A stretch of DNA of 64,000 bases, from positions 496,001-560,000 of the forward strand of contig NZ_CP048264.1 in NCBI RefSeq assembly GCF_019469185.1, read 5' to 3'. A program made the position numbers and the translations under genes. Position 1 is the first letter of the stretch. The number at the start of each line of letters is the position of its first letter. The notes beneath the pieces are model-generated. The model saw only the letters and a program-made list of their open reading frames with translations, ran no database searches and was not told where the DNA came from. Below are positions 20,132 to 29,384 of the stretch, in pieces. Source of the DNA: Gilliamella sp. ESL0441. GTDB lineage: Bacteria; Pseudomonadota; Gammaproteobacteria; Enterobacterales; Orbaceae.

Positions 20132-20165
20132 ATCAAAAAAAATCCCAATAACAACGTTATTGGGA
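20132..20165 (-). terminator. terminator downstream of hemW (minus strand)
   Basis: TCCCAATAAC (20143-20152), three-base loop, GTTATTGGGA (20156-20165). On the minus strand the stem is followed by a run of eight T, so it terminates transcripts from hemW, 180 bases after its stop. On the plus strand A follows, so it would not stop the kinase transcript. Confidence 0.85.
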
Positions 20166-20345
20166 AAACATAAGGAATAGGAAAACAATGAAATAAATAC
20201 ATTGTCGAGTATATTATGCACCTTTTTTAAGTAAAAGTATGTAATTAGATGTAAATATTTTTCTAAATTGTCCGTATTTAATCCATTAATTTAACGTAAA
20301 TTAACAAATTGGCATTGTAAAAACCAACTTAACATATTGATAATT

Positions 20346-21479
20346 CTATAAAAATATTTCAAGCAATGAGTTTAAAAAAAGTTTTCCATGTTCTGTAATT
20401 TTCCAATTTTTTTTATCATCACAAAGAAAATTTTTTTCAATGGCAATGTTTATTTGTTTTTCGATAGTCTTTAAAGGCAAAAAAGTTCGCTCTTCAAACT
20501 CGTATTTTGGGAACGATTCAAATAATCTAAAACGATTCATAAAAAATTCGAATGCAAGATCTTCCTTTGGTACGGTATAAGATTTTTCGATATAACGTCC
20601 TTCAAGATACCCTTTGGGGTGACGTGTTTTTACGGTACGAATAATATCTCTATTAGATTGGGTTATTTTACCATGTGCACCACATCCAATTCCTAAATAG
20701 TCACCAAATCGCCAATAATTTAAATTATGTTGGCATTTAAATTCTGGTTTCGCATAAGCTGATGTTTCATATTGCTGATAACCATGTTGAGTTAATAGCT
20801 GATGACCTAGTTGATAAATTTCCCATAACTTATCATCATCCGGAAGAACAGGTGGTTTAGAACCAAAAAGCGTATTAGGCTCAATGGTTAATTGATACCA
20901 GGATAAATGGGGAGGATCAATAGCGATTGCTTGTGTAAGATCAAATAGGGCATCGTCCAAACTTTGATCGGGGAGTCCATGCATTAGATCTAAATTAAAG
21001 CTGTTCAATTTTAGCTTATGTGCTAATTTCCCAGCATTGATTGCTTCCTGGGGATTATGAATACGTCCTAATTTGATGAGTTTATCGGTTTGAAAACTTT
21101 GAACTCCTATTGAAATACGATTTATTCCTGCTTGTTGATAGCCTGTAAATCTTTCTGCATCAACCGAATTTGGATTGGCTTCGATAGTGATTTCGGCATC
21201 TTTTTCAATTGGAATCAGTTCATTAACCTTTGTTAACAGATGATTAATTAATTCAGCAGAAAATAAACTTGGTGTACCACCGCCGATAAAAACCGAATGG
21301 ATCGAGCGTTCAGAACAAAGTGCTATATCTTGCTGTAAATCTTTAATCAAATGATCAATATAAGCACGATAATCAGGTGTTTTTTTGATGGTGTGAGAAT
21401 TGAAATCACAATAAGGACATTTTTGTACACACCAAGGCATATGTATATATAAGCTAAGTGGAATTTTATATGAAAACAT
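20346..21479 (-). CDS. hemW: radical SAM heme chaperone HemW
   Basis: Radical SAM protein, 377 residues, that binds heme and is thought to deliver it to respiratory enzymes; formerly annotated as an oxygen-independent coproporphyrinogen oxidase. The iron-sulfur motif is C17-x3-C21-x2-C24 (CVQKCPYC) followed by D-F; true HemN has a further cysteine where F26 stands, so HemW is the better call. Other landmarks are SVFIGGGTPSL, EITIEANP, GINRISIGVQSFQ and a C-terminal winged-helix segment. It is a single gene convergent with the sugar kinase, with its own terminator at 20132. In E. coli it sits next to rdgB, which is absent here. Confidence 0.93.
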   Translation of the reverse strand: MFSYKIPLSLYIHMPWCVQKCPYCDFNSHTIKKTPDYRAYIDHLIKDLQQDIALCSERSIHSVFIGGGTPSLFSAELINHLLTKVNELIPIEKDAEITIEANPNSVDAERFTGYQQAGINRISIGVQSFQTDKLIKLGRIHNPQEAINAGKLAHKLKLNSFNLDLMHGLPDQSLDDALFDLTQAIAIDPPHLSWYQLTIEPNTLFGSKPPVLPDDDKLWEIYQLGHQLLTQHGYQQYETSAYAKPEFKCQHNLNYWRFGDYLGIGCGAHGKITQSNRDIIRTVKTRHPKGYLEGRYIEKSYTVPKEDLAFEFFMNRFRLFESFPKYEFEERTFLPLKTIEKQINIAIEKNFLCDDKKNWKITEHGKLFLNSLLEIFL

Positions 21480-21665
21480 CTGCCTATCCTAAAACTTAAT
21501 AGCGGTTGATGAATGGTTATATAAATATTGCACTATTTTACTTCAATTCATAAAAAAAAGCTTTTTTTACTATTTTGGTATTTTTAAATTCCGTGTAAAG
21601 AGCGTACAATCACCATTAATTTTTCGATATTAATTATCGATAAGACTATTTTTGTAGGAGAAAAT

Positions 21666-22538
21666 ATGAGTATTGTTAACAACATTTTGGATAATGGTTT
21701 GTCAGCAGCGTCAATAAGCCCTTCAGTAAAACAATCGCATTTTGGTGAATTACCCATTTTAACGGTTAACCATAAAACATGCACGGCAGCGATATCATTA
21801 CAAGGCGCGCATTTATTATTTTGGCAACCATCGACCGAAGCATCTCCAGTTATTTGGTTAAGTGAAAAAACCTTTTTTAAAAAAGGAACGGCTATCCGTG
21901 GTGGTGTACCCATTTGTTGGCCTTGGTTTGGGCAATTAGGTAATCCTTCACACGGTTTTGCTCGTATTGTTGAGTGGACGTTAGATTCTTGCCAAGAAGA
22001 CGCTAATGGTGTCGATATCATCTTATCATTAACGAATAACCCACAAACTGAATCTTATTTCTCAAAACCGTTTAAAGTTTGGTTAACGATACATGTCGGC
22101 AAGAGCTGTGAAATCACATTAAGTTGTCAAGGTGATTTTGAAGTGACAAGTGCATTACATACCTATTTTGGTATTAGCGATATCGACAATGTAATAGTCA
22201 AAGGGTTAGGTGATACTTATCAAGATCGTTTGTCTGTTGAAAATAAGCCAACAATTAATGGACAATTAACCTTTAATCAAGAGGTTGATCGTATTTATAC
22301 CCATGCTGAAAATACCATAACGATTGATGATACTTGTCGAACAATTCAGCTTACAAACATCAATGCTAGTGATGTTGTTACATGGAATCCATGGACAGAT
22401 AAAGCTAAAGCGATGGCTGATTTTGATGACCAAGAATATAAAAAAATGGTGTGTGTTGAAAGTGCATGTATTAATCAAACACTCAAATTATCACCAACAC
22501 AAAAAATGTCATATGGCTTTAAAATTAAATTGGTCTAA
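21666..22538 (+). CDS. yeaD: D-hexose-6-phosphate mutarotase YeaD
   Basis: Aldose-1-epimerase-like enzyme of 290 residues expected to interconvert alpha and beta anomers of hexose 6-phosphates such as glucose-6-phosphate. Landmarks are ISLQGAHLLFWQP (about 43-55), AIRGGVPICWPWFG (about 78-91) with HGFAR following, the histidine in SALHTYFGISD, and VTWNPWTDKAKAMADFDDQEYKKMVCVESA near the end. Active-site residues of the galactose mutarotase superfamily appear kept. GTAGGAG lies five bases before the ATG. In E. coli yeaD follows gapA; here it precedes rplY and zwf, and an anomerase for glucose-6-phosphate suits the nearby zwf-pgl pair. Confidence 0.92.
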   Translation: MSIVNNILDNGLSAASISPSVKQSHFGELPILTVNHKTCTAAISLQGAHLLFWQPSTEASPVIWLSEKTFFKKGTAIRGGVPICWPWFGQLGNPSHGFARIVEWTLDSCQEDANGVDIILSLTNNPQTESYFSKPFKVWLTIHVGKSCEITLSCQGDFEVTSALHTYFGISDIDNVIVKGLGDTYQDRLSVENKPTINGQLTFNQEVDRIYTHAENTITIDDTCRTIQLTNINASDVVTWNPWTDKAKAMADFDDQEYKKMVCVESACINQTLKLSPTQKMSYGFKIKLV

Positions 22539-22599
22539 TTTTGCAAAGCAAGTGATGTTTAAACGCAATCAATTTTATTGACAGCAGTTGATTAATTGT

Positions 22600-22628
22600 T
22601 TGCGTTTACAAGCATAACGCTTTATAAT
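22600..22628 (+). promoter_or_regulatory. candidate rplY promoter
   Basis: TTGCGT (22600-22605), 17-base spacer, TATAAT (22623-22628), about 90 bases before the rplY ATG. The -35 lies in the right arm of an inverted repeat (TAAACGCAA-T-CAAT 22560-22573 with 22595-22608, one mismatch). Confidence 0.6.
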
Positions 22629-22658
22629 CCTCAAGCTTTTTTAAAGCACCAATTTCAT

Positions 22659-22692
22659 AACCAACTACTGGGTCGCCTGTAATTGGTTTTTT
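22659..22692 (+). promoter_or_regulatory. terminator-like hairpin in the rplY leader
   Basis: AACCAACTAC (22659-22668) pairs with GTAATTGGTT (22679-22688), one mismatch, ten-base loop, followed by T to 22692 (the pairing and U-run look like a terminator). It lies after the only visible promoter and 26 bases before the ATG, so rplY transcripts must pass it. Autogenous control by L25 is one possible reason. Confidence 0.45.
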
Positions 22693-22717
22693 ATCTAAAT
22701 AACATAGAGAAATAAAC

Positions 22718-23002
22718 ATGTTTACATTAAAAGCAGAAGTTAGAAAAGAGCATGGTAAGGGTGCGAGCCGCCGCCTGCGTCACGCTGGTCAATTCCCAGC
22801 AATTATTTATGGTGGAACTGAACCTGCAATATCTGTTGTGCTTGATCACAACCATGTTTTCAACATGCAAGAAAAACCAGAATTTTATTCTGAAGTGCTT
22901 ACTATTGAAGTTGACGGTAAAGCTGTTAAAGCTAAAGTACAAGCAGTACAACGTCATCCATTCAAGCCTAAATTAGTTCATATGGACTTTGTTCGCGTAT
23001 AA
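22718..23002 (+). CDS. rplY: 50S ribosomal protein L25
   Basis: Ribosomal protein that binds 5S rRNA in the large subunit; 94 residues, exactly the E. coli length. [52 protein letters not shown] and [18 protein letters not shown] line up with E. coli L25. This is the short form without the C-terminal CTC/TL5 domain found in many other bacteria, typical of gammaproteobacteria. The ribosome-binding site is weak (AGAG at about nine bases). It is flanked by its own promoter, leader hairpin and strong terminator, hence monocistronic. Confidence 0.97.
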   Translation: MFTLKAEVRKEHGKGASRRLRHAGQFPAIIYGGTEPAISVVLDHNHVFNMQEKPEFYSEVLTIEVDGKAVKAKVQAVQRHPFKPKLVHMDFVRV

Positions 23003-23037
23003 AGTGCACTATTAGGCTAAATCAATAAAGCTTATAG

Positions 23038-23079
23038 CAAAAGGTCACCGATATGGTGACCTTTTGTTTTTTATTTTTT
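23038..23079 (+). terminator. rplY terminator
   Basis: CAAAAGGTCACC (23038-23049), five-base loop, GGTGACCTTTTG (23055-23066), then a long T-run. Twelve perfect pairs. Confidence 0.95.
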
Positions 23080-23189
23080 AATGATGGCAAATGCCTATTA
23101 TTATGATTTATAGCATTAACTGGGTGTACACTGGCTATTTAACATAATAGAATAAATCATATTGATATCATTTTAGTTAGGAGAAAACC

Positions 23190-24650
23190 ATGTCTGATGT
23201 CCCAGCTTGCAATTTAGTTATTTTTGGTGCTAAAGGGGATTTGACGAGGCGTAAATTATTACCGTCTTTATATCAATTAGAAAAGTATGGAAAACTGCCT
23301 GAGGAAACCAAAATATTAGGCGTTGGTCGTGCCGATTGGGATAAAGTGGCTTATAGTGAAGTGGCTAAGGAAGCACTAACAACATTTATGTCAGAACCTT
23401 TAGATGAGAATATTTGGCGACGATTTAGTCAGCGCCTTAATTTTCATAAATTGGATGTTAATGATATCGCTGGTTTTAATGATTTAAAGAATAAACTTGA
23501 GCAAAATCGCACAGCTATTTTTTATTTTGCAATGCATCCAGGGACTTTTGGTACAATTTGTAAAGGTTTGGCCCATGCTGGTTTAAATCAAAAACACAAT
23601 CGGATTGTGATGGAAAAACCACTTGGTACTGATTTACAGTCATCGCGAGACATTAATGATTCTGTCGCACAATTTTTCGATGAATCACAGGTTTACCGTA
23701 TCGATCACTATTTAGGTAAAGAATCGGTTTTAAACCTTTTAGCTTTACGTTTTGCTAATCCGGTTTTTGCATCTTTATGGAATCGTAATTCTATCGATCA
23801 TGTCGAAATTACCGTTGCTGAACAAGTCGGTATTGAAGGTCGATGGGGTTATTTCGATAAAGCGGGTCAAATGCGTGATATGGTTCAGAATCACTTATTA
23901 CAAATTTTAACTATGATAGCTATGTCACCACCGGCTAATTTAAAAGATGAAAGTTTACGTAATGAAAAAATTGCTGTACTAAATGCACTTAGACCTATTG
24001 ATAAAACAAACCTTAGGGAAAAAGTTGTACGTGGCCAATATACAGCTGGATTTGTTAATGGTATAAATGTTCCAGGCTATTTAGAAGAAGATGGAGCAAA
24101 TAAAGAGAGTAGCACCGAAACTTTTGTTGCAATTCGCGTTGATATTGATAATTGGCGTTGGGCTGGAGTGCCATTTTATTTACGCACAGGCAAGCGCTTA
24201 GCCAGTAAATGTTCAGAAGTTGTGGTATATTTTAAATCATTACCACTTAATATATTTAGTGAATCATATCCTGAATTGCCACAAAATAAATTAACGATTC
24301 GATTGCAACCTGACGAAGGTTTAGATATTGAAATCTTAAATAAAGTACCGGGATTGGATAGTACTCATAATTTACAAACAACCAAACTTGACCTAAGTTT
24401 TAATGAAGCTTTTCAACAAAATAGTGCTGATGCTTATGAGCGATTATTACTCGAGGTAATGCGTGGACGTCAGGCATTATTTGTTCATCGTGATGAGGTT
24501 GAAGCCGCTTGGAAATGGGTCGATTCTATTATTAGTGCTTGGAATTCGGAAAAAGAACTCCCGAAAACTTATCAAGCAGGTACTTGGGGGCCGGTAGCTT
24601 CTGTCGCTTTAATTACTAAAGATGGGCATTCATGGCACGAATTTGAATAA
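23190..24650 (+). CDS. zwf: glucose-6-phosphate 1-dehydrogenase
   Basis: Oxidises glucose-6-phosphate to 6-phosphogluconolactone with NADP, entry to the oxidative pentose phosphate pathway; 486 residues. The nucleotide-binding motif is FGAKGDLTRRKL (about 11-22), the catalytic motif RIDHYLGKE (about 170-178), with EKPLGTD and GYFDKAGQMRDMVQNHLLQ following the E. coli sequence. TAGGAG lies about seven bases before the ATG. pgl follows after 12 bases, so the first two pathway steps are in one operon; in E. coli the two genes are apart. Confidence 0.97.
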   Translation: MSDVPACNLVIFGAKGDLTRRKLLPSLYQLEKYGKLPEETKILGVGRADWDKVAYSEVAKEALTTFMSEPLDENIWRRFSQRLNFHKLDVNDIAGFNDLKNKLEQNRTAIFYFAMHPGTFGTICKGLAHAGLNQKHNRIVMEKPLGTDLQSSRDINDSVAQFFDESQVYRIDHYLGKESVLNLLALRFANPVFASLWNRNSIDHVEITVAEQVGIEGRWGYFDKAGQMRDMVQNHLLQILTMIAMSPPANLKDESLRNEKIAVLNALRPIDKTNLREKVVRGQYTAGFVNGINVPGYLEEDGANKESSTETFVAIRVDIDNWRWAGVPFYLRTGKRLASKCSEVVVYFKSLPLNIFSESYPELPQNKLTIRLQPDEGLDIEILNKVPGLDSTHNLQTTKLDLSFNEAFQQNSADAYERLLLEVMRGRQALFVHRDEVEAAWKWVDSIISAWNSEKELPKTYQAGTWGPVASVALITKDGHSWHEFE

Positions 24651-24662
24651 AGGAACATAACT

Positions 24663-25361
24663 ATGTTTACACTAAACAAATATGCAAATAGTCAAGTATT
24701 AAATGAAGAACTCACAGCTCGTATAGTTAACGATCTTAAGCAGGCTATAGAAAAAAAAGGACATGCATCTATTGCTGTTTCTGGCGGAAAAACGCCAATT
24801 CCTTTATTCACCTTGCTTAGTCAGCAAGACTTAGAGTGGAATCGAGTTTATATTACATTAGTTGATGATAGATGGGTCGACGATACTGACGATGCCAGTA
24901 ATGAAAAATTAGTCATGACTTATTTATTACAAAATAAAGCAAAATTTGCTAATTTTGTTGGTTTAAAAAACAGTTGTGATAATCCGTTTGATGGTGCCGA
25001 AGTAACGGAACAGATTTTAGATAAAGTGCCGATGCCTTTTGATGTTTTGATTTTGGGAATGGGGGAAGATGGTCACACTGCTTCACTATTCCCAGGAGCA
25101 GATAATTTGAAATTGGGCTTGGACATGCACTCAAATCGTAAAGTAATCGGCATGACACCATTAACTGCGCCACTTGATCGTATCACATTAACACTACCAA
25201 TCATATTAGGTAGTAAAAATATCTATTTACACCTAATTGGTGAAAGTAAGATTAAAGTTTTAGAACAAGCTGAAAAAGGCACCGATGTTAATCAAATGCC
25301 TATAAGAGCAGTTTTACAGCAAGATAAAGCCAATGTAGTAGGTTTTTGGGCTCCTCGTTAA
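24663..25361 (+). CDS. pgl: 6-phosphogluconolactonase (DevB/SOL type)
   Basis: Hydrolyses 6-phosphogluconolactone to 6-phosphogluconate in the oxidative pentose phosphate pathway; 232 residues. It belongs to the NagB/RpiA-fold DevB family: ASIAVSGGKTPIPLF (about 35-49), VTLVDDRWVDD-like (ITLVDDRWVDDTDDASNE), and LGMGEDGHTASLFPGA (about 131-146), with the catalytic Asp/His in that last motif. This is unrelated to the beta-propeller lactonase of E. coli. It follows zwf by 12 bases and is followed by a hairpin at 25374. Confidence 0.95.
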   Translation: MFTLNKYANSQVLNEELTARIVNDLKQAIEKKGHASIAVSGGKTPIPLFTLLSQQDLEWNRVYITLVDDRWVDDTDDASNEKLVMTYLLQNKAKFANFVGLKNSCDNPFDGAEVTEQILDKVPMPFDVLILGMGEDGHTASLFPGADNLKLGLDMHSNRKVIGMTPLTAPLDRITLTLPIILGSKNIYLHLIGESKIKVLEQAEKGTDVNQMPIRAVLQQDKANVVGFWAPR

Positions 25362-25373
25362 TTCAATATTTGT

Positions 25374-25405
25374 TTGCCAGCAAAAGCTGGCAACTAATTG
25401 TTTTA
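25374..25405 (+). terminator. terminator after zwf-pgl
   Basis: TTGCCAGC (25374-25381), AAAA loop, GCTGGCAA (25386-25393), then a weak T-rich tract (CTAATTGTTTT). Confidence 0.65.
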
Positions 25406-25734
25406 GTTATGCTTAAATTTTAACAAAATCATTAAACAACGAATTGTTATAAATTTAATATTTTAATCATCGCTGTTGCCAGTTTATTTTTATAAATAAT
25501 ATTTTACCTTTCTTTATATCTTCATGGTTTTAGATTCTATTACTGACACTCTATCTCGCTTTAATAAGCAACTTAGCTCAAGCTTCAATGCATTCTAAAA
25601 TTTGTATGTTGAATGTCTTTATTAAATTAATTTAATGTAAAACCTATAGTTAGATTTAAATAAGCGAATTAAAAATCCAAACTACAATTATCGAAAAATT
25701 AATTAATTAAATAGCTATTATTTTGTAAATTTTT
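25406..25734. other. gene-free AT-rich spacer upstream of the division cluster
   Basis: About 330 very AT-rich bases between the zwf-pgl terminator and the MraZ operator. I found no frame with a ribosome site, no clear hairpin and no strong promoter. It probably includes upstream promoter sequence for the mraZ-lpxC cluster. Confidence 0.5.
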
Positions 25735-25772
25735 GTGGTAAAAAGTGGGGTTAAGTGGTAAAAAAGTATAAA
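25735..25772 (+). promoter_or_regulatory. MraZ operator and probable mra promoter
   Basis: GTGG occurs at 25735, 25745 and 25755: three direct repeats TGGKN with five-base spacers, exactly ten bases apart. E. coli MraZ is known to bind three TGGGN repeats with five-base spacers upstream of its own gene. A TATAAA (25767-25772) just downstream could be the -10; no good -35 is visible. Confidence 0.75.
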
Positions 25773-25836
25773 TTATTTAACGTTTTGATTTTTATGAAAT
25801 TAAAATTATTAAAAATTTACCAATAATGGTGCTTAA

Positions 25837-26283
25837 ATGTTTAGTGGTGCAATTTCAGTCAATATCGATAGCAAAGGGCGGATGGCTATTCCCACTCGCT
25901 ATCGGGAATTATTGGCTGAAGGTATGGTATGCACTATAGGTTTATACCATCCATGCCTTGCCCTCTATTCAATGACGGAATGGAAAATAATTGAGCAACA
26001 ACTTTCGACATTATCATCTATTGTCGAAGCTGAACGAAGAATTAAACGATTACTATTAGGTTATGCAACCGAATGTTCAATGGATAATTCGGGACGAATT
26101 TTATTACCACAAACGTTACGCACTTATGCCAAGTTAGAAAAACTGACAATGTTTGTTGGACAATCCAATAAATTTGAAATTTGGGATGAAGGAGTATGGT
26201 ATCAACAAATTAGTGAGGATATTGCCGCACTACCCGCTGATATGGAAAATTTATCCTCTAATTTAAAAAATTTAACTATTTAA
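25837..26283 (+). CDS. mraZ: transcriptional regulator MraZ
   Basis: AbrB-like DNA-binding protein that represses its own cluster; 148 residues with two swapped-hairpin MraZ repeats. The first has NIDSKGRMAIPTRYRE (about 8-23), the second MDNSGRILLPQTLRTYA (about 83-99). QSNKFEIWDEGVW is characteristic. First gene of the dcw cluster, behind three GTGG repeats that fit its operator. The start region MFSGAISVNIDSKG aligns with E. coli MFRGATLVNLDSKG, so the ATG is certain. Confidence 0.97.
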   Translation: MFSGAISVNIDSKGRMAIPTRYRELLAEGMVCTIGLYHPCLALYSMTEWKIIEQQLSTLSSIVEAERRIKRLLLGYATECSMDNSGRILLPQTLRTYAKLEKLTMFVGQSNKFEIWDEGVWYQQISEDIAALPADMENLSSNLKNLTI

Positions 26284-26296
26284 AAAGAGCTAAAAA

Positions 26297-27238
26297 TTGA
26301 GCGATTATCAACATACTACTGTTTTATTAAACGAGGCAATAAACGCATTAAATATAAAAAAAGATGGCATCTATATTGATGGCACGTTTGGTCGTGGTGG
26401 TCATTCAAGAAAAATACTTGAGCAACTTGGTAAACAAGGAAAATTGATCGCCATAGATCGTGATGAGCGAGCAGAACAAACAGCCCAAAAAATAATTGAT
26501 TCAAGATTTACATTCATTCGAGGCGAATTCTCGAATGTATATCAGTATATTGATTCTTTGGGACTATTAGGTCAAATAGATGGTTTCTTATTAGATCTGG
26601 GTGTATCTTCGCCTCAGCTTGATGATCCTGAACGTGGTTTTTCTTTTATGCGAGATGGTCCACTTGACATGCGAATGAATAATCATAAAGGTGTTACCGC
26701 AAGTGAATGGTTATTAAGTAGTGATGAAGAAGATATAGCTTGGGTATTAAAAACATTTGGTGAGGAAAAATTTGCGAAACGTATTGCAAAAGCGATTGTG
26801 GAGCAAAATAAAATTTCGCCTATAACACGAACATTAGAATTAGCTAATATTATAGAAAAGGCGACACCTAAAAAAGATAAAAATAAACATCCTGCAACAC
26901 GTAGTTTTCAAGCTATACGTATTTATATTAATAGTGAATTAGAAGAGGTGGAACAAGCTTTAAATAGCAGTTTATCTGTGCTAGCTAATAAAGGAAGACT
27001 AGCTATTATTAGTTTCCATTCTTTAGAGGATAGAATCGTTAAGCAGTTTATAAATAGGCAAAGTAAAGGTCCAACTTTGCCAGCAGGATTGCCGTTAACA
27101 GAGCAGCAGATAAAGCAGTATGGTAGTGCAAAATTGAAGTCCCTTGGCAAAATAAAACCGAGTAATGATGAAATTGAAAAAAATCCACGTTCTCGAAGTG
27201 CAATATTGAGGGTAGCAGAAAGAAACAATGAACAGTAG
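26297..27238 (+). CDS. rsmH: 16S rRNA m4C1402 methyltransferase RsmH
   Basis: SAM-dependent N4-methyltransferase acting on C1402 of 16S rRNA (formerly MraW); 313 residues. [15 protein letters not shown] starts the protein, the SAM motif is [14 protein letters not shown] (about 29-42), and [32 protein letters not shown] ([16 protein letters not shown]) and [15 protein letters not shown] are family signatures. The start appears to be TTG at 26297, 13 bases after mraZ and behind AAAGAG; no in-frame ATG fits the conserved N-terminus. It overlaps ftsL by 11 bases. Confidence 0.96.
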   Translation: MSDYQHTTVLLNEAINALNIKKDGIYIDGTFGRGGHSRKILEQLGKQGKLIAIDRDERAEQTAQKIIDSRFTFIRGEFSNVYQYIDSLGLLGQIDGFLLDLGVSSPQLDDPERGFSFMRDGPLDMRMNNHKGVTASEWLLSSDEEDIAWVLKTFGEEKFAKRIAKAIVEQNKISPITRTLELANIIEKATPKKDKNKHPATRSFQAIRIYINSELEEVEQALNSSLSVLANKGRLAIISFHSLEDRIVKQFINRQSKGPTLPAGLPLTEQQIKQYGSAKLKSLGKIKPSNDEIEKNPRSRSAILRVAERNNEQ

Positions 27239-27611
27239 CCAAAACAGTAATAATTATCATGACGGTATTTATGATGAAATAGATACTCAGCGTAAACCAA
27301 ATAAAAGTTTATTTGGTTTAATCATTGGTGATTTGGTCAATCATCAAAAAATGTCTATTTTTTTATTAGTACTTATTGTTTTGTCTGCTGGTGCGGTATT
27401 AATTACGACTCAACAAGTTAGAAAGCAGTTATCTGAACGTGAGCGACTTCTTTTGGAGCAAGATGTTTTAGAAAGTGAATGGCGTAATCTAGTTATTGAA
27501 GAAAATGTATTAGCTGATCCAAAGCGAGTTGAGGCTAAAGCTAAAAATCAATTAGATATGTCTTATGTTACACCAGAAAATGAAACTGTTATTGTGATAA
27601 AGAGTAAATGA
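27228..27611 (+). CDS. ftsL: cell division protein FtsL
   Basis: Bitopic division protein of 127 residues: cytoplasmic N-terminus (about 1-40), a single membrane helix ([19 protein letters not shown], about 42-60), then a periplasmic coiled coil ([23 protein letters not shown]) ending in VIVIKSK. It forms the FtsQLB complex that activates FtsWI. FtsL sequences are poorly conserved, so size, topology and position between rsmH and ftsI carry the call. It overlaps rsmH by 11 bases and ftsI by four (ATGA). Confidence 0.93.
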   Translation: MNSSQNSNNYHDGIYDEIDTQRKPNKSLFGLIIGDLVNHQKMSIFLLVLIVLSAGAVLITTQQVRKQLSERERLLLEQDVLESEWRNLVIEENVLADPKRVEAKAKNQLDMSYVTPENETVIVIKSK

Positions 27612-29374
27612 TGAAATCTATCACTAAATCAAAAAAGACTGTTAAGAATAATAAAGTCAATAAATTGAATAGTAAAAAACAGTTTTTTTCACCTAGTCGA
27701 TTTTATGTTGTATATGGTTTGATTGTGATTGCCATAATTGCATTAATTACTCAAATGGCAATTTTACAGATTATCCATCCTGATAAGCTGATAGCTGAGG
27801 GCAATAAACGCTCGTTGCGTCATCAGGATATGGATGCACCCAGAGCCATGATAACGGATCGAAATGGACGAGCTTTAGCTGTTAGTGTACCAATGTATGA
27901 TGTTTGGGCAGACCCGAAAATAGTGATTCAAAAAGGGGGGGTAAATGCTAATGATGTTAGATGGAAAGGATTGTCAGCGGCTTTAAATATACCGATTGCT
28001 AACTTAGAACAAAAATTGAGTAATCCATCTACACGATTTGCTTATTTAGCTAAACAGGTTACACCAACGTTATCGGATTATTTAAAGCAGCTAAAATTAC
28101 CAGGGGTTTCATTTGTTAAAACCTCTAAACGTTTTTATCCAGCTGCCGAAAATATAGCTCAATTGATTGGTTTGACAGATACCGATGAAAACGGAAATGA
28201 AAAAGGTTCAGAAGGAATTGAAAAAAGCTTTAATAAGTGGTTAATCGGCGAATCAGGACAACGAGTAATAAGACGTGACAGATTTGGACGTGTAATTGAA
28301 GAACTCGCACGGACTGAAAGTGAGAGAGCTTCAGATTTAGTCTTAAGTATTGATGAACGTTTGCAGTCATTAGTTTATAGCGAACTGAGTCAAGCTGTGC
28401 AATTTAATAAAGCTGATAGTGGCACAGCGGTATTGATTGATGTTCATACAGGTGAGATTTTGGCGATGGCAACTAGCCCATCTTATAATCCTAATAATCG
28501 TTCATCAATTGATTATAACTCGTTACGCAACCGTGCCATTACCGACGCTTTTGAACCCGGTTCAACTGTTAAACCATTAGTTGTAATGGCAGCTTTAGAA
28601 AAGAAGATTGCGAATTTAAACACGATTATCGATACGAGACCATTTTATGTAAACCGCTATGAAATTAAGGATGTTTCCTATCAAAAATCACTTAACTTAG
28701 CGGGTATATTAGAAAAATCAAGTAATGTTGGTGTCAGTAAATTAGCGTTACAAATGCAGCCAAGCGAACTGGTAGAATATTTTAGTCGATTTGGTTTAGG
28801 ACATCCTACAGCATTAGGTTTAGGTGGTGAAGTGAGTGGTTCAATTGCCGCAGATAGAACTCGAAAATGGGCAGATATTGAACGAGCAACATTCTCATTT
28901 GGTTATGGATTGAATGTTACGCCATTACAATTAGCTAGAGCGTATGCAACCATTGGTAGTTATGGTGTTTATCGACCCGTTTCGATATTAAAAGTTAATG
29001 AACCAATTAAGGGTGAGCGAGTCGTACCGGAAAAAATTGCCAAAACGGTAGTTCATTTAATGGAAGCTGTTGCGGTAACAGGTGGTGGCACAAAAGCTTC
29101 TGTACCTGGTTATAGTGTTGCAGTGAAAACAGGTACGGCTAAAAAATTATCTGGTGGGCGATATGTTAATCAATATTTAGCCTATACAGCAGGAATTGCA
29201 CCCTCTACGGCGCCAAAATATTCTTTGGTCGTTGTGATAGATAATCCTAAAGCAGGTCAATATTATGGGGGATCTGTTTCAGCGCCAGTTTTTAGCCGGA
29301 TTATGGGGGGGGTTTTAAGAACAATGAATGTAAAACCAGATCGTCATGTTGATGGTCAAATGATTATTTATTAA
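27608..29374 (+). CDS. ftsI: septal peptidoglycan transpeptidase FtsI (PBP3)
   Basis: Class B penicillin-binding protein that cross-links septal peptidoglycan; 588 residues, as in E. coli. A basic cytoplasmic tail and membrane anchor (about 31-53) precede the dimerisation domain starting MDAPRAMITDRNG. The transpeptidase triad is intact: S319-T-V-K322, S371-S-N373, K507-T-G-T510. A second ATG follows immediately at 27611 and could be used; the first overlaps the ftsL stop. It works with FtsW, encoded in the same cluster. Confidence 0.97.
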   Translation: MMKSITKSKKTVKNNKVNKLNSKKQFFSPSRFYVVYGLIVIAIIALITQMAILQIIHPDKLIAEGNKRSLRHQDMDAPRAMITDRNGRALAVSVPMYDVWADPKIVIQKGGVNANDVRWKGLSAALNIPIANLEQKLSNPSTRFAYLAKQVTPTLSDYLKQLKLPGVSFVKTSKRFYPAAENIAQLIGLTDTDENGNEKGSEGIEKSFNKWLIGESGQRVIRRDRFGRVIEELARTESERASDLVLSIDERLQSLVYSELSQAVQFNKADSGTAVLIDVHTGEILAMATSPSYNPNNRSSIDYNSLRNRAITDAFEPGSTVKPLVVMAALEKKIANLNTIIDTRPFYVNRYEIKDVSYQKSLNLAGILEKSSNVGVSKLALQMQPSELVEYFSRFGLGHPTALGLGGEVSGSIAADRTRKWADIERATFSFGYGLNVTPLQLARAYATIGSYGVYRPVSILKVNEPIKGERVVPEKIAKTVVHLMEAVAVTGGGTKASVPGYSVAVKTGTAKKLSGGRYVNQYLAYTAGIAPSTAPKYSLVVVIDNPKAGQYYGGSVSAPVFSRIMGGVLRTMNVKPDRHVDGQMIIY

Positions 29375-29384
29375 TAGGTGGTAA

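Noticed and set aside
25735-25759. Short repeats read as a possible CRISPR-like or iteron array
   Set aside because: There are only three four-to-five-base repeats at 10-bp period in front of mraZ; an MraZ operator explains them fully.
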